Assembly (NCBI GenBank): GCA_937877465.1 | Contig: CALFIT010000298.1 | Coordinates: forward strand, 1 to 8,681 | Direction: 5' to 3' | Length of the DNA: 8,681 nucleotides | Origin: an uncultured Bacteroidales bacterium | Lineage (GTDB): Bacteria; Bacteroidota; Bacteroidia; Bacteroidales; F082 | Shown here: positions 1 through 4,862 of the stretch, piece by piece | How the letters are laid out: every line of letters begins with the position of its first letter | Position numbering within the stretch: position 1 is the first letter of the stretch | Notes under the pieces: generated by a model | Told to the model about the DNA's origin: nothing | The model's input: the letters and a program-made list of their open reading frames with translations, nothing else | Databases searched by the model: none | Translations under genes and position numbers: made by a program

Positions 1-88
1 TCTCGGATTCGAGGTATTCCTTTACCTTCTTCTCCTTACCCGAGATGGCCTTGACCACATACCATTTCAATTCGTTCGTGTCGCTCAT
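1..88 (-). CDS. nusG: NusG, transcription elongation/antitermination factor (N-terminal 29 residues only)
   Basis: Partial gene running off the left edge of the window. The 29 visible residues begin MSDTNELKWYVVKAISGKEK, the classic start of the NusG NGN domain (KWYVV, then SGKE, then KVKEYLE). NusG binds the RNA polymerase clamp and promotes processive elongation and coupling to ribosomes or Rho. The ATG is taken at 88-86 because the family motif starts a few residues later. It lies 61 bases downstream of the secE stop, in the usual secE-nusG order, so the two are probably cotranscribed from the upstream tRNA-tuf promoter. The C-terminal KOW domain is outside the window. Confidence 0.93.
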   Translation of the reverse strand, partial: MSDTNELKWYVVKAISGKEKKVKEYLESE

Positions 89-149
89 CTTCCTGACAAA
101 ATTATTAAGTTAGCCGATAAATGCTCATCAAGATTCAACATACAATCTA

Positions 150-338
150 TCAGAACAATCCGTAGAACGCTTCTAACAGATTTTTGAAGGAGATGTCCAT
201 CAAAAAAACCACCAAGGCGATTATTAGGGAAGCAATGGACACAACAATCACGCTACTTCTCAACTCGGCCCAAGTCGGCCATGTGACCTTTTCCTTGAGC
301 TCGGTGTAGCACTCTTTAATGTAGTTTATAAATTTCAT
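150..338 (-). CDS. secE: SecE, preprotein translocase subunit
   Basis: Short 62-residue protein of the size usual for single-spanning bacterial SecE. Residues 1-17 form a charged amphipathic helix (YIKECYTELKEKV). The hallmark VTWPTWAEL motif covers residues 18-26. One transmembrane segment follows at about 29-47. SecE clamps the two halves of SecY and is essential for Sec-dependent protein export and membrane insertion. It lies 24 bases after tRNA-Trp and 61 bases before nusG, the common tuf-trnW-secE-nusG arrangement. No ribosomal protein L33 gene is present between tuf and secE, although some phyla have one there. The start is the only ATG that gives the full N-terminal helix. Confidence 0.96.
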   Translation of the reverse strand: MKFINYIKECYTELKEKVTWPTWAELRSSVIVVSIASLIIALVVFLMDISFKNLLEAFYGLF

Positions 339-362
339 CTTCTATTGAACCTTAATAAAAAG

Positions 363-435
363 CACGGGTGGAAAGGCTCGAACTCTCGACACTCGGTTTT
401 GGAGACCGATGCTCTACCAACTGAGCTACACCCGT
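363..435 (-). tRNA. tRNA-Trp (anticodon CCA)
   Basis: A 73-base cloverleaf. The acceptor stem ACGGGTG pairs with CACCCGT, followed by discriminator G. The D arm is GCTC...GAGC. The anticodon loop reads CTCCAAA within a CGGT/ACCG stem, giving anticodon CCA. The T arm is GAGAG-TTCGAGC-CTTTC with one G-U pair. CCA is not encoded, so it must be added after transcription. The gene sits between tuf and secE and is presumably excised from their common transcript. Confidence 0.97.
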
Positions 436-439
436 AGGT

Positions 440-465
440 TAAGGGTGGGTGTTGCCCCACCCTTA
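440..465 (-). other. Hairpin between tuf and tRNA-Trp
   Basis: A perfect 10-base inverted repeat (TAAGGGTGGG / CCCACCCTTA) with a 6-base loop lies 15 bases past the tuf stop codon and just before the tRNA-Trp 5' end. No U-run follows it in the direction of transcription, so it is not a classical intrinsic terminator. It may protect the tuf mRNA 3' end after tRNA processing or cause partial attenuation. The role is inferred. Confidence 0.6.
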
Positions 466-480
466 CGTTTTCGATTCCGA

Positions 481-1671
481 TTAGTCGTCGATGATTTCGA
501 TCACTTGGCCAGAGCCGACGGTGCGGCCACCCTCACGGATAGCGAAGCGCAGACCCTTGTCCATGGCGATGTCGGCAATCAACTTGACGTCGATGGTGAC
601 GTGGTCGCCAGGCATGACCATCTCCATGCCATCGGGCAGGGTGATCTCACCGGTAACGTCGGTGGTCCTGAAGTAGAACTGCGGACGATACTTGTTGCGG
701 AACGGGGTGTGACGGCCACCTTCTTCCTTGCTCAGGACGTAGACCTGACCCTTGAAGTGGTGGTAGGGCTTCACCGAACCGGGCTTGGCAATGACCATAC
801 CACGGCGGATTTCGTCCTTGTCGATACCACGGAGCAGCAGACCGGCGTTGTCGCCAGCTTCACCTTCGTCGAGGATCTTGCGGAACATTTCCACACCCGT
901 GACGACCGACTTCAGCTTCTCGGCACCCATACCAAGGATTTCGACGGGGTCGCCAACCTTGATGATACCAGTCTCGATACGACCGGTGGCAACGGTGCCA
1001 CGGCCAGTGATGGAGAACACGTCTTCGATAGGCATCAGGAACGGCTTGTCGACGGCACGCTGAGGCTCAGGAATCCAAGTGTCGCAGGCTTCCATCAGCT
1101 CGTCGATGGCGGGCGTCCACTTCGGGTCGTCGTTCAAGGCGCCCAGGGCAGAGCCACGGATGATAGGCGTGTTGTCGGCGTCGAATTCGTACTTGCCGAG
1201 GAGGTCGCGGACTTCCATCTCGACCAATTCGAGCAGCTCCTCGTCGTCGACGAGGTCGCACTTGTTCAGGAACACCACGAGGCGCGGCACACCCACCTGA
1301 CGGGCGAGCAGGATGTGCTCACGGGTTTGGGGCATGGGACCGTCGGTGGCGGCAACAACGATGATGGCACCATCCATCTGGGCGGCACCAGTAACCATGT
1401 TCTTCACATAGTCGGCGTGGCCGGGGCAGTCGACGTGTGCGTAGTGACGATTTTCCGTCTGATACTCGACGTGAGCAGTATTAATGGTAATACCTCTTTC
1501 CTTTTCTTCAGGAGCGGAGTCGATAGCATCGAAGGTCTTGATTTCGGACAGACCCTTCTTGGCCAGGTGCAGGGTGATAGCAGCGGTCAAAGTGGTCTTG
1601 CCGTGGTCAACGTGGCCGATAGTGCCGATGTTGACGTGCGGTTTTGTTCTTTCGAATTTTTCTTTTGCCAT
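481..1671 (-). CDS. tuf: Elongation factor Tu
   Basis: A 396-residue protein of full family length. It delivers aminoacyl-tRNA to the ribosomal A site as a GTP complex. The G-domain motifs are all intact: P-loop GHVDHGKT at residues 19-26, switch I RGITIN at 59-64, DCPGH at 81-85 and NKCD at 136-139. Domains 2 and 3 follow, including RGTVATGR and the C-terminal GGRTVGSGQVIEI. The start MAKEKFERTKPHVNIGTIGH is standard. The gene begins 45 bases after tRNA-Thr(GGT) and ends 45 bases before tRNA-Trp, so it is embedded in a tRNA transcript. The 45-base leader has no Shine-Dalgarno site and is A-rich (AAACGAAAATG), as is common for highly expressed Bacteroidota genes. Confidence 0.99.
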   Translation of the reverse strand: MAKEKFERTKPHVNIGTIGHVDHGKTTLTAAITLHLAKKGLSEIKTFDAIDSAPEEKERGITINTAHVEYQTENRHYAHVDCPGHADYVKNMVTGAAQMDGAIIVVAATDGPMPQTREHILLARQVGVPRLVVFLNKCDLVDDEELLELVEMEVRDLLGKYEFDADNTPIIRGSALGALNDDPKWTPAIDELMEACDTWIPEPQRAVDKPFLMPIEDVFSITGRGTVATGRIETGIIKVGDPVEILGMGAEKLKSVVTGVEMFRKILDEGEAGDNAGLLLRGIDKDEIRRGMVIAKPGSVKPYHHFKGQVYVLSKEEGGRHTPFRNKYRPQFYFRTTDVTGEITLPDGMEMVMPGDHVTIDVKLIADIAMDKGLRFAIREGGRTVGSGQVIEIIDD

Positions 1672-1716
1672 TTTCGTTTCTATTTAAGGTTATGAACTCT
1701 ATTCCATAAAAAATCG

Positions 1717-1788
1717 AGCCGATGGGGAGAATTGAACTCCCGACCCCTTCCTTACCAAGGAAGTGCTCTACCGCTGAGCTACATCGGC
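1717..1788 (-). tRNA. tRNA-Thr (anticodon GGT)
   Basis: A 72-base cloverleaf. The acceptor GCCGATG pairs with CATCGGC, and the discriminator is T. The anticodon stem CTTCC/GGAAG encloses loop TTGGTAA, giving anticodon GGT. The T arm contains GTTCAATTC. It is the last of four tRNAs before tuf and no CCA is encoded. It reads threonine ACC/ACU codons. Confidence 0.97.
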
Positions 1789-1802
1789 TTATCGTCCATC
1801 TG

Positions 1803-1875
1803 AGCGGAAGACGGGGCTCGAACCCGCCACCTAAAGCTTGGAAGGCTTTCGCTCTGCCAAATGAGCTACTTCCGC
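1803..1875 (-). tRNA. tRNA-Gly (anticodon TCC)
   Basis: A 73-base cloverleaf. The acceptor GCGGAAG pairs with CTTCCGC, and the discriminator is T. The anticodon stem AAAGC/GCTTT encloses loop CTTCCAA, giving anticodon TCC. The T arm GCGGG-TTCGAGC-CCCGT has one G-U pair. The gene is spaced 14 bases from tRNA-Thr(GGT) and 8 bases from tRNA-Tyr, consistent with a single multi-tRNA precursor. Confidence 0.97.
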
Positions 1876-1883
1876 TTGACTTG

Positions 1884-1965
1884 TGGGGGAGGGTGGACTC
1901 GAACCACCGAACGGATACCCGGACAGATTTACAGTCTGTTGCAATTGCCACTATGCGACTCCCCC
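1884..1965 (-). tRNA. tRNA-Tyr (anticodon GTA)
   Basis: An 82-base class II tRNA with a long variable arm. The acceptor GGGGGAG pairs with CTCCCCC, and the discriminator is A. The anticodon stem ACAGA/TCTGT encloses loop CTGTAAA, giving anticodon GTA. The variable region (CCGGGTATCCGTTC) is extended, as expected for bacterial tRNA-Tyr. The T arm is GGTGG-TTCGAGT-CCACC. Confidence 0.97.
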
Positions 1966-1984
1966 GCTTCAGGATACAACCCAG

Positions 1985-2057
1985 AGCCGGTAGACGGACT
2001 CGAACCGCCGACAGGCTGATTACAAATCAGCTACTCTACCAACTGAGTTATACCGGC
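1985..2057 (-). tRNA. tRNA-Thr (anticodon TGT)
   Basis: A 73-base cloverleaf. The acceptor GCCGGTA pairs with TACCGGC, and the discriminator is T. The anticodon stem GCTGA/TCAGC encloses loop TTTGTAA, giving anticodon TGT. It is the first gene of the tRNA-tuf transcript, about 60 bases downstream of the predicted promoter. Confidence 0.97.
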
Positions 2058-2119
2058 AAGATGTGAAAGAACGGTGTTTTTCTTCTTTTTTGCCCCCTTC
2101 CCATCGCTGAAAAGGTGCG

Positions 2120-2150
2120 CAAAAATAGATACTTTTCTCGACATGGCAAG
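2120..2150 (-). promoter_or_regulatory. Promoter of the tRNA-tuf-secE-nusG transcript
   Basis: On the minus strand a -7 element TATTTTTG (2127-2120) matches the Bacteroidota consensus TAnnTTTG exactly. A CTTG at 2150-2147 lies 19 bases upstream, in the right place for the -33 TTTG element with one mismatch. Transcription would start near 2113 and give a leader of about 55 bases before tRNA-Thr(TGT). Confidence 0.7.
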
Positions 2151-2298
2151 CACTTTTCGGCATTTTTTTCGAAAAATTTTTCCATTCAATTTCTATTTTA
2201 TTGATTTTCATATGATTATATAAAATCAAATCGTAAGCCATTTTCATCAAAACCCTGTTATTTGGCCGAAAAAAGTGCCAAAATCCGCCGTTGGTGGC

Positions 2299-2337
2299 AA
2301 AAAAACGGAGCCAGCCTCGAAAGGTCGAAGCCGGCTC
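2299..2337 (-). terminator. Intrinsic terminator after hpf
   Basis: In the minus-strand transcript, GAGCCGGCTTCGA and TCGAGGCTGGCTC form a 13-pair stem (two G-U pairs) with a CCTT loop. It is followed by CG and then seven U residues (2305-2299). It lies 41 bases past the hpf stop and separates the rpsU-xerC-hpf unit from the tRNA-tuf unit. Confidence 0.88.
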
Positions 2338-2354
2338 GTTGGCGCTTTTCGGGC

Positions 2355-2371
2355 GGTTGGCGGAGCCAACC
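2355..2371 (-). other. Small hairpin just after the hpf stop codon
   Basis: A perfect 7-base inverted repeat (GGTTGGC / GCCAACC) with a 3-base loop lies 7 bases beyond the hpf stop and upstream of the terminator. It has no U-run. It may stabilise the mRNA 3' end. It could equally be incidental. Confidence 0.45.
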
Positions 2372-2378
2372 TGTCGCG

Positions 2379-2675
2379 TCATTTCGCGTTCTTGCCCTTG
2401 TATTTTTCCAATTGCTTCTTCAGCGCGTCAATCGAGGTGTCGACCGACTCCTCGAAGGTCTTGCTCTGCTTGCTGGCAAAGAGGTCGTCGCCACGAAGGA
2501 CGAGGCGGATGTCGGCGATCTTGTTCTCGGGGGTGTCGGTGTTGTCGAGCTTGAGCGTAACCTCGGCGTTGATCACGTCGCTGTGCTTGGCGCAAAGCTT
2601 TTCCACTTTCTGCGTGATGAAGTCTTCAAGTTTTTGGTCAGCCTTGAAGTGAACTGAATTGATCATGACTTTCAT
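2379..2675 (-). CDS. hpf: Ribosome hibernation promoting factor, short form (HPF/YfiA family)
   Basis: A 98-residue protein matching the single-domain (short) HPF/YfiA family. The order is a first strand with VMINSVHFKAD, a long helix (LEDFITQKVEKLCAKH), strands containing AEVTLKLDN and IADIRLVLRGDDLFAS, and a final helix (FEESVDTSIDALKKQLEKYKGK). Such proteins bind the 30S decoding centre in stationary phase and inactivate ribosomes. The C-terminal dimerisation domain of long HPF is absent. I chose the ATG at 2675-2673 because the conserved domain starts there and a good Shine-Dalgarno site (AAAGGAG) lies 6 bases upstream. The frame stays open further upstream, but only through antisense-free overlap with xerC coding sequence. 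It follows xerC by 16 bases and is probably cotranscribed with it. Confidence 0.93.
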   Translation of the reverse strand: MKVMINSVHFKADQKLEDFITQKVEKLCAKHSDVINAEVTLKLDNTDTPENKIADIRLVLRGDDLFASKQSKTFEESVDTSIDALKKQLEKYKGKNAK

Positions 2676-2691
2676 AATGAACTCCTTTCTT

Positions 2692-3570
2692 TTAGTAGCC
2701 CTTAGGGTGGGCTTGTTTATGGATTTTCTTGAGTTGTTCGATGGTGTTGTGGGCATAAATCTGGGTCGTGGCCAAGTTCTCGTGCCCCAGCAGCTTTTGT
2801 ATGGCAATCAGGCTCGCGCCTTCGTCGAGCAGGTGGGTCGCAAAGGTGTGACGCAGCACATGCGGGCTCTTCTGCTTCAAGGTGGTCACGCCTTCGAGCA
2901 TACGATGCACCTTATTATATACATAGGTGGGCTTCATCTCCTCTCCCCTGTCGTTCAGCAAGAGTCGGTCGGCCTTGGTCTCGAAGGTCGCGTCGCGCAA
3001 GTCCTGATATTGGCCAATCAATTGGATCATCTCCCTTGACAACGGCACAAAACGGTCTTTATTGCGTTTGCCGTGAATTTTCAGCACCATGCCTGCACTA
3101 TCGACGTCGCCGTCCTTCAACCCGCGCAGCTCGGCCTGTCGCATCCCCGTCTGGTAGAGCAGCTCGAAGAGCAGGTGGTCGCGCATGGTGGCAAAATCGG
3201 CGTCTCCGTCGAACGACACCTTATTAATATCGGTCTCGGTGACGAACTTGACCAAGGTCGTGGGCTGTTTGAGTGCCTTGATGCCCGTCATGGGCGACTT
3301 GTCTATGAGGTTCTCGCGAAGGCAGTATTTGTAGAAGGTCCTCAGCGTCGACATCTTTCGGTTGATGGTGCGGTTTTCGAAATCATCCTCTTTCAGGCGG
3401 ACGATGAACGACTTCACCTGCGTCGTTGTCACATGGGCGAGGTCGTCGGTGCCGTATTCATCCATCAGATAGCCAACGAATTGATCCATGTCGCGACGGT
3501 AAGCCTTCACGGTCAACGGAGAGAAACGCCTCTCGGCTTCGAGGTAGGATATGAACTGGTCAATAAGCAT
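2692..3570 (-). CDS. xerC: Tyrosine site-specific recombinase, XerC/XerD type
   Basis: A 292-residue protein of normal Xer length. The N-terminal core-binding (SAM-like) domain covers about residues 1-85 (FSPLTVKAYRRDMDQF). The catalytic domain follows, with every expected active-site residue: R144 (TGMRQAEL), K168 (HGKRNKDR), H237 and R240 (SPHVLRHTF), H263 (LLGHENLATTQ) and nucleophile Y272 (IYAH). These enzymes resolve chromosome dimers at dif sites. The gene lies between rpsU and hpf, a housekeeping location I associate with Bacteroidales, so it is probably a chromosomal Xer rather than an integrase. From sequence alone I cannot separate XerC from XerD. The start codon lies only 3 bases beyond the U-run of a long hairpin and has no Shine-Dalgarno site, so its expression may be limited or structure-controlled. 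Confidence 0.93.
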   Translation of the reverse strand: MLIDQFISYLEAERRFSPLTVKAYRRDMDQFVGYLMDEYGTDDLAHVTTTQVKSFIVRLKEDDFENRTINRKMSTLRTFYKYCLRENLIDKSPMTGIKALKQPTTLVKFVTETDINKVSFDGDADFATMRDHLLFELLYQTGMRQAELRGLKDGDVDSAGMVLKIHGKRNKDRFVPLSREMIQLIGQYQDLRDATFETKADRLLLNDRGEEMKPTYVYNKVHRMLEGVTTLKQKSPHVLRHTFATHLLDEGASLIAIQKLLGHENLATTQIYAHNTIEQLKKIHKQAHPKGY

Positions 3571-3573
3571 AAC

Positions 3574-3624
3574 AAAAACTTCGCCGTAAAATTAGTAATA
3601 AATTACCAATCCACGGCGAAGTTT
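3574..3624 (-). terminator. Long hairpin with U-run between rpsU and xerC
   Basis: In the minus-strand transcript a perfect 12-pair outer stem (AAACTTCGCCGT / ACGGCGAAGTTT, 3613-3624 and 3576-3587) encloses an inner 9-pair stem (ATTGGTAAT / ATTACTAAT, one G-U pair) with a 2-base loop. The arm ends in a run of U (3578-3574). It has the form of an intrinsic terminator or attenuator for rpsU, yet the xerC ATG follows 3 bases later. Confidence 0.8.
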
Positions 3625-3656
3625 GCCTAAAAAAATTATTTTCCTAAGCGGGCGAA

Positions 3657-3854
3657 TTACATGTTCTGCTCGGCTTCACGGAGTTTCTGCACATAGATGG
3701 CCTTCATCAGCTGTGCACGCTTGATGACTGAGGGCTTGGTGAATTGTTGGCGTTTGCGCAATTCCTTCACGACGCCGGTCTTTTCGTACTTTCTCTTGTA
3801 GCGCTTCAAAGCTCTGTCGATGCTTTCGCCTTCTTTAACAGGAACAATAATCAT
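3657..3854 (-). CDS. rpsU: Ribosomal protein S21
   Basis: A 65-residue basic protein of normal bS21 length. It starts MIIVPVKEGESIDRALKRYK, then has KYEKTGVVKELRKRQQFTKPS, the conserved core of the family. The C-terminal helix contains QLMKAIYVQKLREAEQ. bS21 joins the 30S subunit near the anti-Shine-Dalgarno region of 16S rRNA and influences translation initiation. In Bacteroidota, bS21 with bS18 and bS6 is known to help sequester the anti-Shine-Dalgarno sequence, in keeping with the lack of Shine-Dalgarno sites at most genes here. It is the first gene of its transcript, about 55 bases from the predicted promoter, and is followed by a long hairpin. Confidence 0.97.
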   Translation of the reverse strand: MIIVPVKEGESIDRALKRYKRKYEKTGVVKELRKRQQFTKPSVIKRAQLMKAIYVQKLREAEQNM

Positions 3855-3908
3855 TTTAAAACACTTCCTTCTTTTAAATTGTTAATACTATGGTTGATTT
3901 TGAGGCTG

Positions 3909-3941
3909 CAAAAGTACAACTTTTTCTTTTCCAAAAACAAA
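3909..3941 (-). promoter_or_regulatory. Promoter of rpsU
   Basis: On the minus strand the -7 element TACTTTTG (3916-3909) matches TAnnTTTG exactly. TTTG at 3941-3938 lies 21 bases upstream as the -33 element. A T6-CG-A6 palindrome (3959-3972) sits about 25 bases further up and could act as an AT-rich upstream element. This is the best-matched promoter in the window. Confidence 0.78.
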
Positions 3942-3981
3942 AATTTCGTTTTTTTCTCTTTTTTCGAAAAAAAAGGGCGTT

Positions 3982-4014
3982 TTTCATGACGTAACCATTT
4001 TTTCCCTATTTTTG
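3982..4014 (+). promoter_or_regulatory. Promoter of the small outer-membrane-like protein
   Basis: The -7 element TATTTTTG (4007-4014) is an exact match to TAnnTTTG. The -33 position has TTTC (3982-3985, 21-base spacing), one mismatch from TTTG. It is divergent from the rpsU promoter. It would give a leader of about 37 bases. Confidence 0.65.
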
Positions 4015-4057
4015 CCGTTTGAAAAGTCAACCTAACATTAACTAAAGCTTTACAATT

Positions 4058-4513
4058 ATGAAAAAAGCATTGCTTATTTTAGTTGCAGTCATTGGCTTAG
4101 GCTTCGCTGCAAACGCACAAAACAACTTGGGTCTCCGTATCGGTACGGGCGCAGAACTTTCGTGGCAGACGGCTTTGGGAAGCAACAACCGGCTCGAACT
4201 TGACCTTGGCGCCAACGGTTTCCTGAATTGGAACGACTACCATTATTTCAGCTTGACTGGCATTTACCAATGGCATTGGTATATCGTGGACAGGTTTGGC
4301 TGGTATGTTGGCCCAGGTGCGCAAGCAAGTTTCTTCCGTTCGGCAGCGGGCAACAATTATTTTAATATTGCTCTCGGTGGCCAAATTGGTATCGACTATG
4401 AGTTGCCCATCCCCTTGCAACTGTCTTTAGACTTTAGCCCAATGTGGAACTTCCTTGGCACCTACTCCGGTTTCGGATGGGGGGCTGGTTTCGGTATCCG
4501 CTACATGTTCTGA
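4058..4513 (+). CDS. Small secreted protein, probable outer-membrane beta-barrel
   Basis: A 151-residue protein. Residues 1-20 are a Sec signal peptide (MKKALLILVAVIGLGFAANA) with an A-N-A cleavage site before Q21. The mature part of about 130 residues is rich in aromatic and glycine residues with alternating hydrophobic and polar positions (for example LELDLGANGFLNW and YFNIALGGQIGIDYEL). It ends in phenylalanine (GFGIRYMF), the C-terminal signal that the BAM complex recognises in beta-barrels. This suggests a barrel of roughly 8 strands, a class common in Bacteroidota. I do not recognise a named family or function. It is a single-gene unit with its own promoter and intrinsic terminator, so it is probably unrelated to the Tat cluster downstream. 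Confidence 0.8.
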   Translation: MKKALLILVAVIGLGFAANAQNNLGLRIGTGAELSWQTALGSNNRLELDLGANGFLNWNDYHYFSLTGIYQWHWYIVDRFGWYVGPGAQASFFRSAAGNNYFNIALGGQIGIDYELPIPLQLSLDFSPMWNFLGTYSGFGWGAGFGIRYMF

Positions 4514-4544
4514 TTTCGGCACAATGACCCGATCCAACGAAAAG

Positions 4545-4570
4545 AAACCGCACTTGTTGCGGTTTTTTTT
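4545..4570 (+). terminator. Intrinsic terminator after the small barrel protein
   Basis: A perfect 8-pair stem (AAACCGCA / TGCGGTTT) with loop CTTGT is followed by further T, giving an unbroken run of eight T (4563-4570). It lies 31 bases past the stop codon. Confidence 0.9.
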
Positions 4571-4617
4571 GTTGCCGAAAATGCGTTTTTTGAAACAAAA
4601 ACAGCGTTTTCGGCAAC
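4571..4617. repeat. Long near-perfect inverted repeat between terminator and tatA promoter
   Basis: The outer arms GTTGCCGAAAATGC (4571-4584) and GCGTTTTCGGCAAC (4604-4617) pair over 14 positions with one G-U pair. After a bulged A, the inner arms GTTTTT (4585-4590) and AAAAAC (4597-4602) continue the stem to a 6-base loop. No T-run follows on either strand, so it is not a simple terminator. It ends 20 bases before the tatA -7 element. Confidence 0.7.
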
Positions 4618-4637
4618 GAAAAATCACAACTTTTCCC

Positions 4638-4645
4638 TATTTTTG
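4638..4645 (+). promoter_or_regulatory. Promoter (-7 element) of the tat cluster
   Basis: TATTTTTG matches the Bacteroidota -7 consensus TAnnTTTG exactly. It lies inside TTTTCCCTATTTTTGC, which is repeated at the upstream promoter (4007-4014). I see no convincing TTTG at -33. The leader before tatA would be about 22-24 bases. Confidence 0.6.
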
Positions 4646-4673
4646 CACCGATTAACCCAAAACTCATCAAATC

Positions 4674-4862
4674 ATGCAATTGCTTTACATTGGAACGACT
4701 GAAATCATCCTCATCGTCGCGCTTGTCCTGCTGCTTTTCGGCGGCAAGAAGATCCCGGAACTCATGAAGGGCCTCGGCAAGGGAGTGAAGAGCTTTAAGG
4801 ACGGCGTGAACGGTATCGAAGACGCGACCGAAGTCAAAGACGAAACAAAGAAAGCGGAATGA
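4674..4862 (+). CDS. tatA: TatA, twin-arginine translocase pore-forming subunit
   Basis: A 62-residue protein of normal TatA length. It has a short N-terminal membrane helix (residues 9-22, TEIILIVALVLLLF), the conserved FGGKKIPEL hinge (22-30), an amphipathic helix (MKGLGKGVKSFKDGV, 31-45) and an acidic/lysine-rich tail. TatA oligomerises around TatC to move folded proteins across the cytoplasmic membrane. No separate tatB is present. In minimal TatAC systems TatA does both jobs, and that is the likely case here. The stop overlaps the tatC start (ATGA at 4859-4862), implying translational coupling. Confidence 0.96.
   Translation: MQLLYIGTTEIILIVALVLLLFGGKKIPELMKGLGKGVKSFKDGVNGIEDATEVKDETKKAE

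Larger units (their letters stand above)
2058..2378. other. Intergenic region between hpf and the tRNA-tuf operon
   Basis: A 321-base stretch with no credible gene. Reading on the minus strand, it holds a small hairpin after hpf, the hpf terminator, an AT-rich block with inverted repeats, the tRNA-tuf promoter and a leader of roughly 55 bases. The AT-rich block has an 8-base inverted repeat, TTGATTTT (2201-2208) and AAAATCAA (2222-2229), and a palindromic TTTTTTTCGAAAAA at 2163-2176. The open frames crossing it are translated tRNA or spacer sequence. Confidence 0.75.

Noticed and set aside
409..1695. Long plus-strand open frame of 428 codons across tuf
   Set aside because: It is the antisense shadow of tuf, whose GTPase motifs are perfect on the other strand. 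It also begins inside tRNA-Trp and has no recognisable domain.
1722..2066. Plus-strand frame of 114 codons over the tRNA cluster, and a similar minus-strand frame at 1607-1951
   Set aside because: Both translate tRNA genes. Strings such as SNHRTDTRTDLQS and GGFEPRLPL are typical of tRNA sequences wrongly called as proteins.
2020..2382. Minus-strand frame of 120 codons between hpf and the tRNAs
   Set aside because: It crosses the hpf terminator, the tRNA-tuf promoter and part of a tRNA, and its composition is unlike a protein.
2676..2807. Upstream extension of hpf to an ATG at 2807
   Set aside because: The 44 extra residues overlap the xerC coding sequence in another frame and do not fit the HPF fold. 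A Shine-Dalgarno site supports the ATG at 2675.
2692..3570. Integrase of a mobile element with an attachment site in the tRNA cluster
   Set aside because: The recombinase has Xer length and lies in a conserved housekeeping neighbourhood. All tRNAs are complete and I see no duplicated tRNA 3' end or cargo genes.
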